Shown here: positions 32,380 to 40,779 of the stretch, in pieces
Layout: each line of letters opens with the position of its first letter
How positions within the stretch are numbered: position 1 is the stretch's first letter
DNA from: an uncultured Rhodospirillales bacterium
Lineage (GTDB): Bacteria; Pseudomonadota; Alphaproteobacteria; Reyranellales; Reyranellaceae
Direction: 5' to 3'
Assembly: GCA_945957125.1 (NCBI GenBank)
Contig: CAMFJT010000013.1
Location: forward strand, 1 to 51,264
Length of the DNA: 51,264 nucleotides
The notes under the pieces: model-generated
Database searches by the model: none
What the model saw: the letters and a program-made list of their open reading frames with translations, nothing else
What the model was told of the DNA's origin: nothing
Position numbers and translations under genes: made by a program

Positions 32380-33431
32380 TGGCACACAAGCTCTTCATCC
32401 TTGCCTACGACGGTTGCCAGCTCCTCGACATCAGCGGGCCGGCGGCCGTGTTCGGCGCTGCCAACGAGGCGGCGGGCACGGCCGCTTACGACTTGCGGAT
32501 CGTCTCGGCCGAGGGCGGCTTGGTGACCTCCACCTGCGGCGTCGCGCTGCAGTCCAGGAAGATCGGCGGCCAACCCGACACCTTGCTGGTCGCGGGCGGC
32601 TCGCGCGGCCTGAAGGCTGCGATGGTGCACCAGGGCGTGCGGCGCTGGCTGCGCAAGGTGGCGCCGCAGACGGGCCGCTACGGCTCGGTCTGCACCGGCG
32701 CCTTCGTGCTCGCCTCGGCCGGGCTGCTCGACGGCCGTCGCGTGGCGACGCATTGGGCGAGCTGCGCGCGGCTCGCCGAGCGCTTTCCGGCGATCTCCGT
32801 CGATGCCGAGGCGCTCTATGTCGTCGACGGCAAGGTCTGGACCTCCGCCGGGGTCACGACCGGCATCGACATGGCGCTGGCGCTGGTCGAGGCCGATCTC
32901 GGGCCGGCGATCGCCAACCTCATCGCGCGCCACTTCGTGCTCTATGCGCGCCGTCCCGGCTATCAGTCGCAGTTCAGCCCGATGCTGCAGGCGCAAGCGA
33001 CGGCCGATGCGCCGTTCGCGTCGCTGATCGACTGGATGCAGGACCATCTCGACCGCGATCTCGACGTGCCGACGCTGGCGCGCCACGCCGGCTTCAGCGA
33101 GCGCAGTTTCTATCGCAAGTTCACCGAGGCGACCGGCAAGACCCCGGCGCACTTCGTCGAGGACCTGAGGCTCGATGCGGCGCGGACGCTGTTGTCGAAG
33201 GGCCTGCCGCTGAAGCTGATCGCGGGTCGTGTGGGATTGACGTCGTCGGCGCGCCTCGGCCAGGCGTTCGAGCGACGCTTCGGGCTAACTCCCTCCCTGT
33301 TCCGCGAGATGCACGGCAGCGGCGGCGAAGCGGCGCGTCCTAGCGGCTCTTTCCCAGGATATGCCCGAGTGCCTCGCGCAGCCGATCCACCTGCGGAGGC
33401 TGCAGCAGGGAGCCTCCGAAGCGCGGATTGA
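32379..33431 (+). CDS. GlxA-family AraC-type transcriptional regulator
   Basis: This 350-residue protein has an N-terminal DJ-1/PfpI-like domain (about 3-190; KLFILAYDGCQLLDISGP, SVCTGAFVLASAG) and a C-terminal AraC helix-turn-helix domain (about 215-315; VPTLARHAGFSERSFYRKFTEATGKTPAHFVE). In this family the DJ-1 domain usually senses a ligand and is not catalytic. The last 30 or so residues run past the normal family end, and the gene overlaps the convergent ATP-grasp gene by 92 bp. It probably controls the divergent DJ-1 gene and itself. Confidence 0.88.
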   Translation: MAHKLFILAYDGCQLLDISGPAAVFGAANEAAGTAAYDLRIVSAEGGLVTSTCGVALQSRKIGGQPDTLLVAGGSRGLKAAMVHQGVRRWLRKVAPQTGRYGSVCTGAFVLASAGLLDGRRVATHWASCARLAERFPAISVDAEALYVVDGKVWTSAGVTTGIDMALALVEADLGPAIANLIARHFVLYARRPGYQSQFSPMLQAQATADAPFASLIDWMQDHLDRDLDVPTLARHAGFSERSFYRKFTEATGKTPAHFVEDLRLDAARTLLSKGLPLKLIAGRVGLTSSARLGQAFERRFGLTPSLFREMHGSGGEAARPSGSFPGYARVPRAADPPAEAAAGSLRSAD

Positions 33432-34311
33432 TCTCGAAGACCCGCACGGTGCCGTCCGGCGCGAGCTTGTAGTTCACGATGCAGGGACCGCGATAGGCGA
33501 GCGGGGCGAGCACCGCCTCGAGCTGCTTCAGCACTGCCGGTGCTGCGTCCAGGATGCGCCGGTTCTTGTCGTTGTTCTCGTTCTTGATGACCGTCGGGCT
33601 GGCCATCGTCGATTCGAACGTCCAGTGCCAGAGGATGCGTCCATCCTCGCAGACGCAGAACGTGGCATATTCCTTGGTGCCGGCCACCAGCTCCTGCAGG
33701 ATGTAGGGGCGGTGGGCGAACACGGGCGAGCCCAGGATCTCGTCGAGGTGCGCGTGCGAGCGGGCGATCTCCACGCCGATGCTCCCCGACAGGTCGAGCC
33801 GCTTGACGATGCAGGGAAATACCGCCTGCCCGGGCGTGCGATAGCGGGCCGGGCAGTAGGCCGCCAATCCCTGATCCTCCATGTACGACTGGAACTTGTC
33901 CTTGTCGTCGAGGATGTCCAGGGAGCGACGGTCGGGCCACAGGCCGCGATAGCGCCTCGGCGCGGTCGCGGCGTGCTCGCTCTTCATCGGGATGACCACG
34001 GTGCGGTCCGTCGCTCGGGGCAGCAACGCCCAGAAGCCGGGAACGCGCAACACCTCGGAGACGATCTCGAGGCTCTCCCACAGGCGGCGATCGGCCAGCA
34101 TCGCATTCCAGTCGCCGTAGGGAATGCCGTAGAGGACAACGCGGATACCCGGTCCCTTGGCGGGCGCCAGGCGCAGGCGCAATGGATGCCGCCAGAAGTT
34201 GCGGACCTCGGACAGGTTATATCGGAATGTGTCCCAGGCCCGTGCGCACCGGCCGGTGAGGATCTTCAAGGAGAAGGGGCTCCCCAGAGGCGCCGTCAGA
34301 TCTGTATTCAT
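33340..34311 (-). CDS. ATP-grasp family protein, function unknown
   Basis: This 323-residue cytoplasmic protein has the ATP-grasp layout: lid-region Lys in FPCIVKRLDLSGSIGVE (about residues 165-181), ILQELVAGTKEYA as the second strand, and the metal-binding C-terminal motif FEINPRFGGSLL (293-304). Such enzymes join a carboxylate, activated as acyl phosphate, to an amine or other nucleophile. No partner biosynthetic gene is adjacent: an MFS exporter lies upstream and a regulator converges on it. A product-plus-exporter pair is a loose possibility. The 92-bp convergent overlap with the GlxA gene is unusual. Confidence 0.78.
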   Translation of the reverse strand: MNTDLTAPLGSPFSLKILTGRCARAWDTFRYNLSEVRNFWRHPLRLRLAPAKGPGIRVVLYGIPYGDWNAMLADRRLWESLEIVSEVLRVPGFWALLPRATDRTVVIPMKSEHAATAPRRYRGLWPDRRSLDILDDKDKFQSYMEDQGLAAYCPARYRTPGQAVFPCIVKRLDLSGSIGVEIARSHAHLDEILGSPVFAHRPYILQELVAGTKEYATFCVCEDGRILWHWTFESTMASPTVIKNENNDKNRRILDAAPAVLKQLEAVLAPLAYRGPCIVNYKLAPDGTVRVFEINPRFGGSLLQPPQVDRLREALGHILGKSR

Positions 34312-34383
34312 GGAGCGCGTATGCCGCAGTATCTCTGCAGATTATAGCCCGCGTAACGGACCGCGATAGCCCGTCCGGCAGAT

Positions 34384-35796
34384 TTATCTCTGCAGCTTCA
34401 TCCGCAGGCTGCCGATCACCAGCGCGGTGCCGGCAAAGCTCGCGCTGAGCCACAGGGCCGCCTTGGCGGCTTCGGCCGCGCCCCCGCCGGAGAAATCGAA
34501 CAGGCCGAAGATCAGCGCGACCAGGGCCGCGCCCATCGTCTGGCCGAGCGTGCGGGCGGTGGCGATGATGCCGCCGGCGCTGCCGCTGCGCTCGCGCGGC
34601 ACGGCATTCATCATCAGCCGGTTGTTGGGCGCGCCGAAGATGCCGAAGCCCGCGCCGCACAGCACCAGCCGCCACATGATGTCGAAGGTCGTGGGATCGG
34701 CCGGCAGCAGCGCCGTCAGGATCAGCCCGGACGTCATGCAGGTCAGCCCGATCGCGCCCAGAACGCCGGCATGATGGCGGTCGGCCAGGCGCCCGGCGAC
34801 CGGCGCGATTGCGGCCAGCGCCAGCGGCCAGGCGGTCAGCAGGATGCCGGTATCGGTGGCGCTCTTGCCGAGCACGGTATGGAAGAAGAAGGGCAGGCTG
34901 ACGAACGCGAGGCCCTGGGCAGTGAAGGTGCAGCTCCCGGCGGTGATCGACAGCGTGAAGACCGGCCGCCGGAACATGTCGACCGGCATCATCGGATCGG
35001 CCAGCCGTGTCTGGCGCCAAACGAACAGTGTGCCCATCGCCAGTGCGCCGCCGAGCTCCGCGACGATCATCAGCGGCCGATGGCCGTGCGCGATACCGTC
35101 GATGCCGAAGATCAGCAGGCCGAAGGTGACGCCCGAGAGGATCGCCGACAGCACGTCGAACGGCCGATGGACGTGCGTGGTATGCGGCAGGTAGCGCTCG
35201 CCGAGGAAGAAGGAGACGATGCCGAGCGGGATATAGATCGCGAACAGCAGCGGCCAGCTCCACAGCGTGAGCAGGGCCGCGCCGATCGACGGGCCGGCGG
35301 CCAGCGAGGTGGCGACGACGGTGGTGTTGAAGCCCAGCCCGCGCCCCAGCATGTTGCGCGGATAGATCGCCCGCACCAAGGCCGGCTGCACCGACATGAT
35401 GGCTGCGCCGCCCAGGCCCTGGAAGGTGCGCGCCGCGATCAGCCACGGCAGCGACGGCGACAGCGCGCAGGCGAGCGAGGCGAGGCAGAACAGCGCCAGG
35501 CCGGCGCGATAGACATGGCGGTAGCCGACGATGTCGGCCAGCGCCGCCACCGGCAGCAGGGTCACCATCAGCGCGATCTGGCTCGCATTGACGATCCAGA
35601 TCGAGTTCTCCGCCGAGATCGCCAGGTCGTGCGCGATATAGGGCAGCGCCAGGTTGGTCATCGAGTTGGCGAGCACCGACATCGACAGCCCGATGGTGAT
35701 CGTGGCGATCGCGAAGCGGCGCGGCCATCCGGCGGGAAGGCCGTCGTGGAGCAAGGCGTTTGCCTCCCCCGCCTGCGGGGGTGGTGGCGGCGTCAT
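34384..35796 (-). CDS. MFS transporter, DHA2-type multidrug/solute exporter
   Basis: This 470-residue inner-membrane protein has many hydrophobic helices. Features include motif A-like LADIVGYRHVYRAGL after TM2, the antiporter-type GPSIGAALLTLWSWPLLFAIYIPLG (motif C plus W-R/W-P segment), and a duplicated half. This is the EmrB/QacA-like DHA2 family of proton-driven exporters. The Pro-rich N-terminus suggests the true start could be slightly downstream. It lies 72 bp upstream of the ATP-grasp gene on the same strand, so they may be co-transcribed. Confidence 0.88.
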   Translation of the reverse strand: MTPPPPPQAGEANALLHDGLPAGWPRRFAIATITIGLSMSVLANSMTNLALPYIAHDLAISAENSIWIVNASQIALMVTLLPVAALADIVGYRHVYRAGLALFCLASLACALSPSLPWLIAARTFQGLGGAAIMSVQPALVRAIYPRNMLGRGLGFNTTVVATSLAAGPSIGAALLTLWSWPLLFAIYIPLGIVSFFLGERYLPHTTHVHRPFDVLSAILSGVTFGLLIFGIDGIAHGHRPLMIVAELGGALAMGTLFVWRQTRLADPMMPVDMFRRPVFTLSITAGSCTFTAQGLAFVSLPFFFHTVLGKSATDTGILLTAWPLALAAIAPVAGRLADRHHAGVLGAIGLTCMTSGLILTALLPADPTTFDIMWRLVLCGAGFGIFGAPNNRLMMNAVPRERSGSAGGIIATARTLGQTMGAALVALIFGLFDFSGGGAAEAAKAALWLSASFAGTALVIGSLRMKLQR

Positions 35797-35915
35797 GCGC
35801 CGACGGAAGGGGTGTGAGGCGCCATCTCCGCCGCCTTCCCCCTCCGTCGCGGGCTACCGCGCCACCTTCCCCCCGAGCGGGAGAGGGAGAGTCGATGACG
35901 TATTGCTGGCATCGC
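35797..35915. other. Intergenic region with a partial C-like hairpin
   Basis: I see no gene in this 119-bp stretch. CTTCCCCCC-GAGC-GGGAGAGGGA near 35867-35890 resembles a single degraded arm of the family C palindrome. Confidence 0.4.
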
Positions 35916-36791
35916 CTATTGCGGCACGGTCAGCTCGTCGCCGCCGACCGTCGTGCGCTGCATGAGGCGCTTGTGCTTCACCGCGTCGTAGTAGGTGGCG
36001 CGATGCAGGACGGCGCGATTGTCCCACACGATCACGTCGCCCTCGCGCCAGGCGTGGGACAGCATGAATTCCGGCTGCTCGGCGCGATACGCCAGCTCGT
36101 AGAGCAGCGCCTTGCCGATCGGCTCGGGCCAGTCGACGATATGGCCGGCATGGGCGCCGATATAGAGCGCACGCCGGCCGTTGATCGGATTGTCGCGGAA
36201 CAGCCGCTGCTTGACCGGCGGCAGCTCGGCCAGCGCCTTGGCGCTCAGGATGCCCTTCTGCACCCGGTCGCGCGAATGGGCGAGCGCATGCTCGGCGACC
36301 AGCGGATGGATGGTCGCCTGCAGCGCCGGCGGCAGCGCGTCCCACGCCGCGCGCATGTCGAGGAACTCGGTGTTGCCGCCTTCCGGCGGGCAGATGCGCG
36401 CCGTCAGGACCGAGCACAGCGAGGGCACGCGCTTGAACGAGGAGTCCGAGTGCCAGAAGTAGTTGGCCTTCTGGTAGATCATGCGCATGTCGTCGGGCGG
36501 GATCGGCTCGCCGGTCAGGATGTCGAGGTTCGACTGGCGCGCGAACTTGGTGCCGGCGGCGGGATTGGCGCTGCCGGTCGTCTCGAGCGGGCCGAAATAC
36601 TCGCTGAACCGGATCTGCTTGTCGTCGTCCATCGGCTGGTCGCGGAACAGCAGGACCGAGTGCTCCTCGAAGGCGGCGCGGATCGGCCCGAACTCACGCG
36701 GGCTGAGCGGCCGCGTGATGTCGATGCCGCTCACCTCCGCACCGAACAGCGGATGGAGCTTGGTGACCTTGATCGGGCCCGTGTTGCGCAT
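35916..36791 (-). CDS. TfdA-like 2-oxoglutarate dioxygenase
   Basis: This 291-residue Fe(II)/2-oxoglutarate dioxygenase has iron ligands His114-x-Asp116 in ANYFWHSDSSFK and His263 in AVLHRATYYD, with the co-substrate Arg in KRLMQRTTV. The WHSDSSF signature is that of the TfdA branch (2,4-D and related aryloxy- or sulfo-acid dioxygenases) and differs from the two longer TauD paralogues in this window. The natural start is MRNTGPIKVTKLHP. It follows a serine hydrolase gene by 20 bp on the same strand, suggesting ester hydrolysis followed by oxidative cleavage; the substrate is unknown. Confidence 0.9.
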   Translation of the reverse strand: MRNTGPIKVTKLHPLFGAEVSGIDITRPLSPREFGPIRAAFEEHSVLLFRDQPMDDDKQIRFSEYFGPLETTGSANPAAGTKFARQSNLDILTGEPIPPDDMRMIYQKANYFWHSDSSFKRVPSLCSVLTARICPPEGGNTEFLDMRAAWDALPPALQATIHPLVAEHALAHSRDRVQKGILSAKALAELPPVKQRLFRDNPINGRRALYIGAHAGHIVDWPEPIGKALLYELAYRAEQPEFMLSHAWREGDVIVWDNRAVLHRATYYDAVKHKRLMQRTTVGGDELTVPQ

Positions 36792-36811
36792 GGATCTGCT
36801 CCCTCGGGGCC

Positions 36812-38038
36812 TCAGTCGACGATGGCCTGGTAGGACAGCACGCGCAGCTCGCGGCGGATCGGGTAGGTCGACGACGGCATGAGCTGAGTCAGCAGCACCA
36901 CCGCCATGTCCTCGACCGGGTCGCACCAGAAGGCGGTCGAGGCCGCGCCGCCCCACGCGAACTCGCCCGGCGTGCCCAGGATGTGCGCCTTGGCCGGGTC
37001 GATCGTGACCGAGAAGCCCAGTCCGAAACCGGTGCCGTAGTAGGTCGACTCGGAGAAGCGCGGCATGCCCATGTCGGCCATGTCACCCTTGAGATGATTC
37101 ATGGTCATCAGCTCGACCGTCTTGCGACCGAGCAGGCGCACGCCGTCGAGCTGGCCCTTGTTGAGCATGAAGCGGCAGAAGCGCAGATAGTCCGAAGCGG
37201 TCGAGACCAGCCCGCCGCCGCCCGAGTTCACCGTACGCGGCTCGAGGTAGCGGCTCTTGCCCGGATCGTCGATCAGATCGAGCTTGCCGCCGGGGCCGGC
37301 CGCGTAATTCGCGGCGAAGCGGTCGTGCTTTTCCTTCGGCACGAAGAAATCGGTGTCGGTCATGCCGAGCGGCTTGATGACCTTCTCGACCAGGAACTTC
37401 TCGAACGGCTGGCCGGAGATGACCTCGACGAGATAGCCGAGCACGTCGGTCGCGACCGAGTAGTTCCACGCCTTGCCCGGCTGGGCGATCAGCGGGAACG
37501 TCGCGAGCTTTTCGACGACCTCCTTCAGGCTGGTCCTGGCGAGCTGGAAATCGACCCCGTCCTTGCCGCGGTAGAGTGCGTCGACCGGGTTGCTCTCCAT
37601 GAAGCCGTAGGTCAGGCCCGAGGTGTGGGTCAGCAGGTCGCGGAAGGTGATCTCGCGCTCGGCCGGCACCGAATCGATCTTGCCGCGGCTGCCGCCGGCG
37701 TAGACGCGCGGGTTCTTGAATGCCGGGATGAACTTGGAGATCGGGTCGTCGAGCTGGAAGCGACCCTCCTCGTACAGCATCATGATCGCCGTCGAGGTCA
37801 GCGGCTTGGTCATGGAGTAGATGCGGAAGATCGTGTCGGGCCGCATCGGCCGGTTGCGCTCGATATCGGCCTTGCCGTAGGTCTCGGCGAAGGCGAGCTC
37901 GCCCTTGCGCATGACGCAGACGACCATGCCGGGCAGCTTGCCGCTGTCGACCCAGCCCTTCATCCAGGCGGTGATGCGTGCGAGCCGCGCTGCGGAAAGG
38001 CCGACCTGTTCGGGGCTGGTGAGCGGCAGGGTGTCCAT
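36812..38038 (-). CDS. Class C beta-lactamase-fold serine hydrolase (family VIII esterase-like)
   Basis: This 408-residue protein has the SxxK nucleophile motif SMTK (75-78) and the Tyr of the YxN-like motif at 193 (WNYSVATD), with GEFAWGGAASTAFW near the C-terminus in place of KTG. This matches EstB-like esterases and not true AmpC. There is no clear signal peptide, so it is probably cytoplasmic. It is first gene of a leftward pair with the TfdA-like dioxygenase and diverges from the SDR gene with 75 bp between starts. Confidence 0.9.
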   Translation of the reverse strand: MDTLPLTSPEQVGLSAARLARITAWMKGWVDSGKLPGMVVCVMRKGELAFAETYGKADIERNRPMRPDTIFRIYSMTKPLTSTAIMMLYEEGRFQLDDPISKFIPAFKNPRVYAGGSRGKIDSVPAEREITFRDLLTHTSGLTYGFMESNPVDALYRGKDGVDFQLARTSLKEVVEKLATFPLIAQPGKAWNYSVATDVLGYLVEVISGQPFEKFLVEKVIKPLGMTDTDFFVPKEKHDRFAANYAAGPGGKLDLIDDPGKSRYLEPRTVNSGGGGLVSTASDYLRFCRFMLNKGQLDGVRLLGRKTVELMTMNHLKGDMADMGMPRFSESTYYGTGFGLGFSVTIDPAKAHILGTPGEFAWGGAASTAFWCDPVEDMAVVLLTQLMPSSTYPIRRELRVLSYQAIVD

Positions 38039-38113
38039 GGCGATCCTCCTCGGTTGACCGCTAGACTAGCGCAGGACACACGGGTCCAGACACGCAAAAG
38101 ACGGGAGGGAGCA

Positions 38114-39013
38114 ATGGCGAGATTGTGCGAAGGCCGGGTGGCGATCGTGACCGGCGGCGCGCGCGGCGTCGGGCGGGAGCATTGCCTGATGCTGGCGGAG
38201 CATGGCGCCAAGGTGGTCGTGAACGACCTGGGCGGCGACCGGGCGGGCAAAGGCCATGATGTCGGCCCCGCCCAGCAGGTCGTCAACGAGATCAAGGCCA
38301 AGGGCGGCGAGGCGGTCGCCAACGGCGACGACGTCTCCGACTGGAACGGCGCCAAGCACATGATCGACCAGGCGGTCGAGGCCTTCGGCAAGCTCGACGC
38401 CATTGTGCTCAACGCCGGCATCCTGCGCGACCGCATGCTCGTCAACATGAGCGAGGACGAGTGGGACGCCGTCATCAAGGTGCACCTCAAGGGCACCTTC
38501 GCGCCGGCGCGCCACGCCGCGGCCTATTGGCGCGACAAGGCCAAGGAGACCGGCGGGCCGGTCGACGCGCGCATCGTGACGACCACGTCGGTGTCGGGCA
38601 TCTACGGCAATATCGGCCAGACCAACTACGGCGCGGCGAAGGCCGGCATCGCCTCCTTCACCGTGATCGCCGCGCGCGAGCTCGGCCGCTACGGCATCAC
38701 GGTGAACTCGATCTCGCCGTCGGCCTTCACCCGCATGACCGAGGACCTGCGCAACTATACCGAAGAGGACAAGGAGACGCGCAGCCCGAAATGGATCGCG
38801 CCGGTCGCTACCTGGCTGGTCAGCGAAGAGAGCCGCGAGATCACCGGCCGCGTCTTCCAGGCCGGCAACGGTCAGTTCGCCGTCGCCGAGGGCTGGCACA
38901 AGGGGCCCGAGTCCAAGCCGATCCTCGATCCGCGCGAGGCCGGCAAGATCCTGACCGAGCTGGCGAAGAAGGCGCGCAAGAACGCCGGCATGAACGGGCT
39001 GGATCTGGACTGA
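38114..39013 (+). CDS. SDR dehydrogenase, 3-hydroxyacyl-CoA dehydrogenase-like
   Basis: This 299-residue enzyme has TGGARGVG (13-20), NAGILRD (100-106), Ser159 and YGAAK (172-176), a complete SDR catalytic set. The long insert around GGDRAGKGHDVGPAQQVV and the C-terminal extension match the peroxisomal multifunctional enzyme type 2 (HSD17B4-like) dehydrogenases that oxidise 3-hydroxyacyl-CoA in beta-oxidation. GGGAGGGAGCA precedes the ATG. A TPR gene starts 2 bp after its stop, so the two are co-transcribed. Confidence 0.9.
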   Translation: MARLCEGRVAIVTGGARGVGREHCLMLAEHGAKVVVNDLGGDRAGKGHDVGPAQQVVNEIKAKGGEAVANGDDVSDWNGAKHMIDQAVEAFGKLDAIVLNAGILRDRMLVNMSEDEWDAVIKVHLKGTFAPARHAAAYWRDKAKETGGPVDARIVTTTSVSGIYGNIGQTNYGAAKAGIASFTVIAARELGRYGITVNSISPSAFTRMTEDLRNYTEEDKETRSPKWIAPVATWLVSEESREITGRVFQAGNGQFAVAEGWHKGPESKPILDPREAGKILTELAKKARKNAGMNGLDLD

Positions 39014-39014
39014 C

Positions 39015-39737
39015 ATGCCGCCGCTCGGCCGGCGCCTGGCCCTCGTCGGGCTCGCCTTGCTCGCCGCGTCGCCAGCCCTGGGCCAGGGCGACGCGGTACC
39101 GCAAACCGCGCACGATGCGGAAACCGCAAAGCTGCTCGCCGCAGGCGTGCAGCTCATGCAAGCGGGAAGGGTGGCCGACGCGCTGGGATATTTCGAGCGC
39201 GTGGCCGCCGATTACGACGGCAAGTTCGACGACCCCAACATGCGCTACTACAGCGCGCGCTCGATGCCCGAGCTGATGCTTTATGCGGTAGATGGCGCGT
39301 CGACAGGCATGACCAAGGCGATCGTCACCGCCGCCAACTGGGGTTATGCCCACTATCTAAAGGGCTATGCGTTGATCGAGCTGCGCCGCATCTCCGACGC
39401 CAAGCCTGCTCTGGCGCGCGCCGTCGCGCTGTCTCCGCAGAACTCCCAGTTCCTCTCCGAGCTCGGCCACATTCATGAGGTCGAGAAGAGCTGGCCGCAG
39501 GCTCTCGATCTCTATCGGCGGGCAGAAACGGCGACGGAATTCTCCCCGCCGAGCTCCAGGAACGCCGAGCTGGCGCGCGCCTGGCGCGGCCAGGGATATG
39601 TGCTGGTTGAACTCAAGCGCTGGGACGAGGCCGAGCAGCGCTACCGCAAATGCCTCGAGCTCGACCCGGGTGACGTCCGCGCAAAAGGGGAGCTGCTCTT
39701 CATCCAGCAGCAGAAAGCTGCGTCGAAGCCACGCTAG
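39015..39737 (+). CDS. Periplasmic TPR-repeat protein
   Basis: This 240-residue protein has a Sec signal peptide (LALVGLALLAASPALGQG) and then helical tetratricopeptide repeats: AAGVQLMQAGRVADALGYFERVA near residue 42, AHYLKGYALIELRRISDAKPAL near 115, and GYVLVELKRWDEAEQRYRKCLELDP near 195. TPRs serve as protein-docking surfaces. No catalytic domain is present. It abuts the SDR gene and is followed by a Bug receptor after 61 bp. The link between a periplasmic TPR and a cytosolic dehydrogenase is unexplained. Confidence 0.85.
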   Translation: MPPLGRRLALVGLALLAASPALGQGDAVPQTAHDAETAKLLAAGVQLMQAGRVADALGYFERVAADYDGKFDDPNMRYYSARSMPELMLYAVDGASTGMTKAIVTAANWGYAHYLKGYALIELRRISDAKPALARAVALSPQNSQFLSELGHIHEVEKSWPQALDLYRRAETATEFSPPSSRNAELARAWRGQGYVLVELKRWDEAEQRYRKCLELDPGDVRAKGELLFIQQQKAASKPR

Positions 39738-39798
39738 GCGCCAAGTCGGTGGACAGCCGGTCCTGCCGCGGCTACGCGGAAATGCAGAAAGGACGAAA

Positions 39799-40776
39799 AT
39801 GAAAATCATCACACGCCGCGCCCTGCTCGCGACGGGAGCCGTCGCGCCGTTCGTGGCGGATTGCGCGCACGCACAAGGCACATGGCCTGCCAAACCGATC
39901 CGCTGGGTCGTGCCCTACACGGCCGGCGGCCTGACCGACGTCGCCACGCGCCTGACGCTGGAGAAGATCGCTCTCGGCCAGAGCTTCGTGGTCGACAACA
40001 AGCCGGGCGCCAACTCGCTGATCGGCGCGGAGTTCGTCGCCAACGCGCCGCCCGACGGCTACACCTTCCTGACCGTGATCGCCGCCCACGCGGCCAACAA
40101 GACACTCTATGCCGGCAAGCTGAAGTTCGATCCGGTCGCGAGCTTCGCGCCGGTGTCGCTGGTCGGCGTCGCGCCGTTGATCCTGTGCGTCACCAACGAC
40201 CTGCCGGTGAAGAACGTCGCCGAGCTGGTCGCCTACGCCAAGAAGAACCCGGGCAAGATCTCGTTCGGCTCGTCGGGCGTCGGATCGGCCGCCCATCTTA
40301 CGAGCGAGATGCTCAAGCAGGTCGCCGACATCCAGATGGAGCACGTGCCCTACAAGGGCACCGCGCCGGCATTGGCCGATCTCGGTTCGGGCAGCATCCA
40401 GATGCTGATCGATGCGCCGATCGGCGTGATCTCCAACGTGCGCGGCGGGAAGGTGCGCGCGCTCTGCATGCTGTCGAAGGAGCGGGTCCCGGGCGTCGAG
40501 GAGGTGCCGACCATCGTCGAGGCGGGCGGCCCGCCGCTCGAATCGTCGAGCTGGGTGATGTTCCTCGCGCCGGCTGGCACGCCCAAGGAGATCGTCGACC
40601 GCCTGCAGGGCGAGGTCGCCAAGGCGATGAACGACCCCGCGTTGCGCAAGCGCTTCGCCGAGCTGGCGGTGATCCCGGTCGGCGCCTCTCCGGCCGACAC
40701 GGCGAAGTTCCTGAACGACGAGATCGCCAAGTGGGGCAAGGTGATCACGACCGCCGGCGTGAAGCCCGACGCCTAG
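39799..40776 (+). CDS. Bug/TctC-family periplasmic receptor 4
   Basis: This 325-residue Bug receptor has a Tat signal (MKIITRRALLATGAVAPF). Motifs are WVVPYTAGGLTDVATR, FVVDNKPGANSLIGAE, MEHVPYKGTAPALAD and FLAPAGTPKEIV. AAAGGACG precedes the ATG. The frame is open back to 39475, but that would remove the signal peptide from the N-terminus. It converges with the lectin-like gene, their stops only 3 bp apart. No membrane partner is nearby. Confidence 0.92.
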   Translation: MKIITRRALLATGAVAPFVADCAHAQGTWPAKPIRWVVPYTAGGLTDVATRLTLEKIALGQSFVVDNKPGANSLIGAEFVANAPPDGYTFLTVIAAHAANKTLYAGKLKFDPVASFAPVSLVGVAPLILCVTNDLPVKNVAELVAYAKKNPGKISFGSSGVGSAAHLTSEMLKQVADIQMEHVPYKGTAPALADLGSGSIQMLIDAPIGVISNVRGGKVRALCMLSKERVPGVEEVPTIVEAGGPPLESSSWVMFLAPAGTPKEIVDRLQGEVAKAMNDPALRKRFAELAVIPVGASPADTAKFLNDEIAKWGKVITTAGVKPDA

Positions 40777-40779
40777 CGA

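Noticed and set aside
31605-33152. A 515-residue extended version of the DJ-1 protein
   Set aside because: The extension is antisense to the GlxA gene; the family start at 32300 and its SD explain the shorter protein.
36812-38038. Calling the serine hydrolase an antibiotic-resistance beta-lactamase
   Set aside because: It has no signal peptide or KTG motif; the family VIII esterase pattern fits better.
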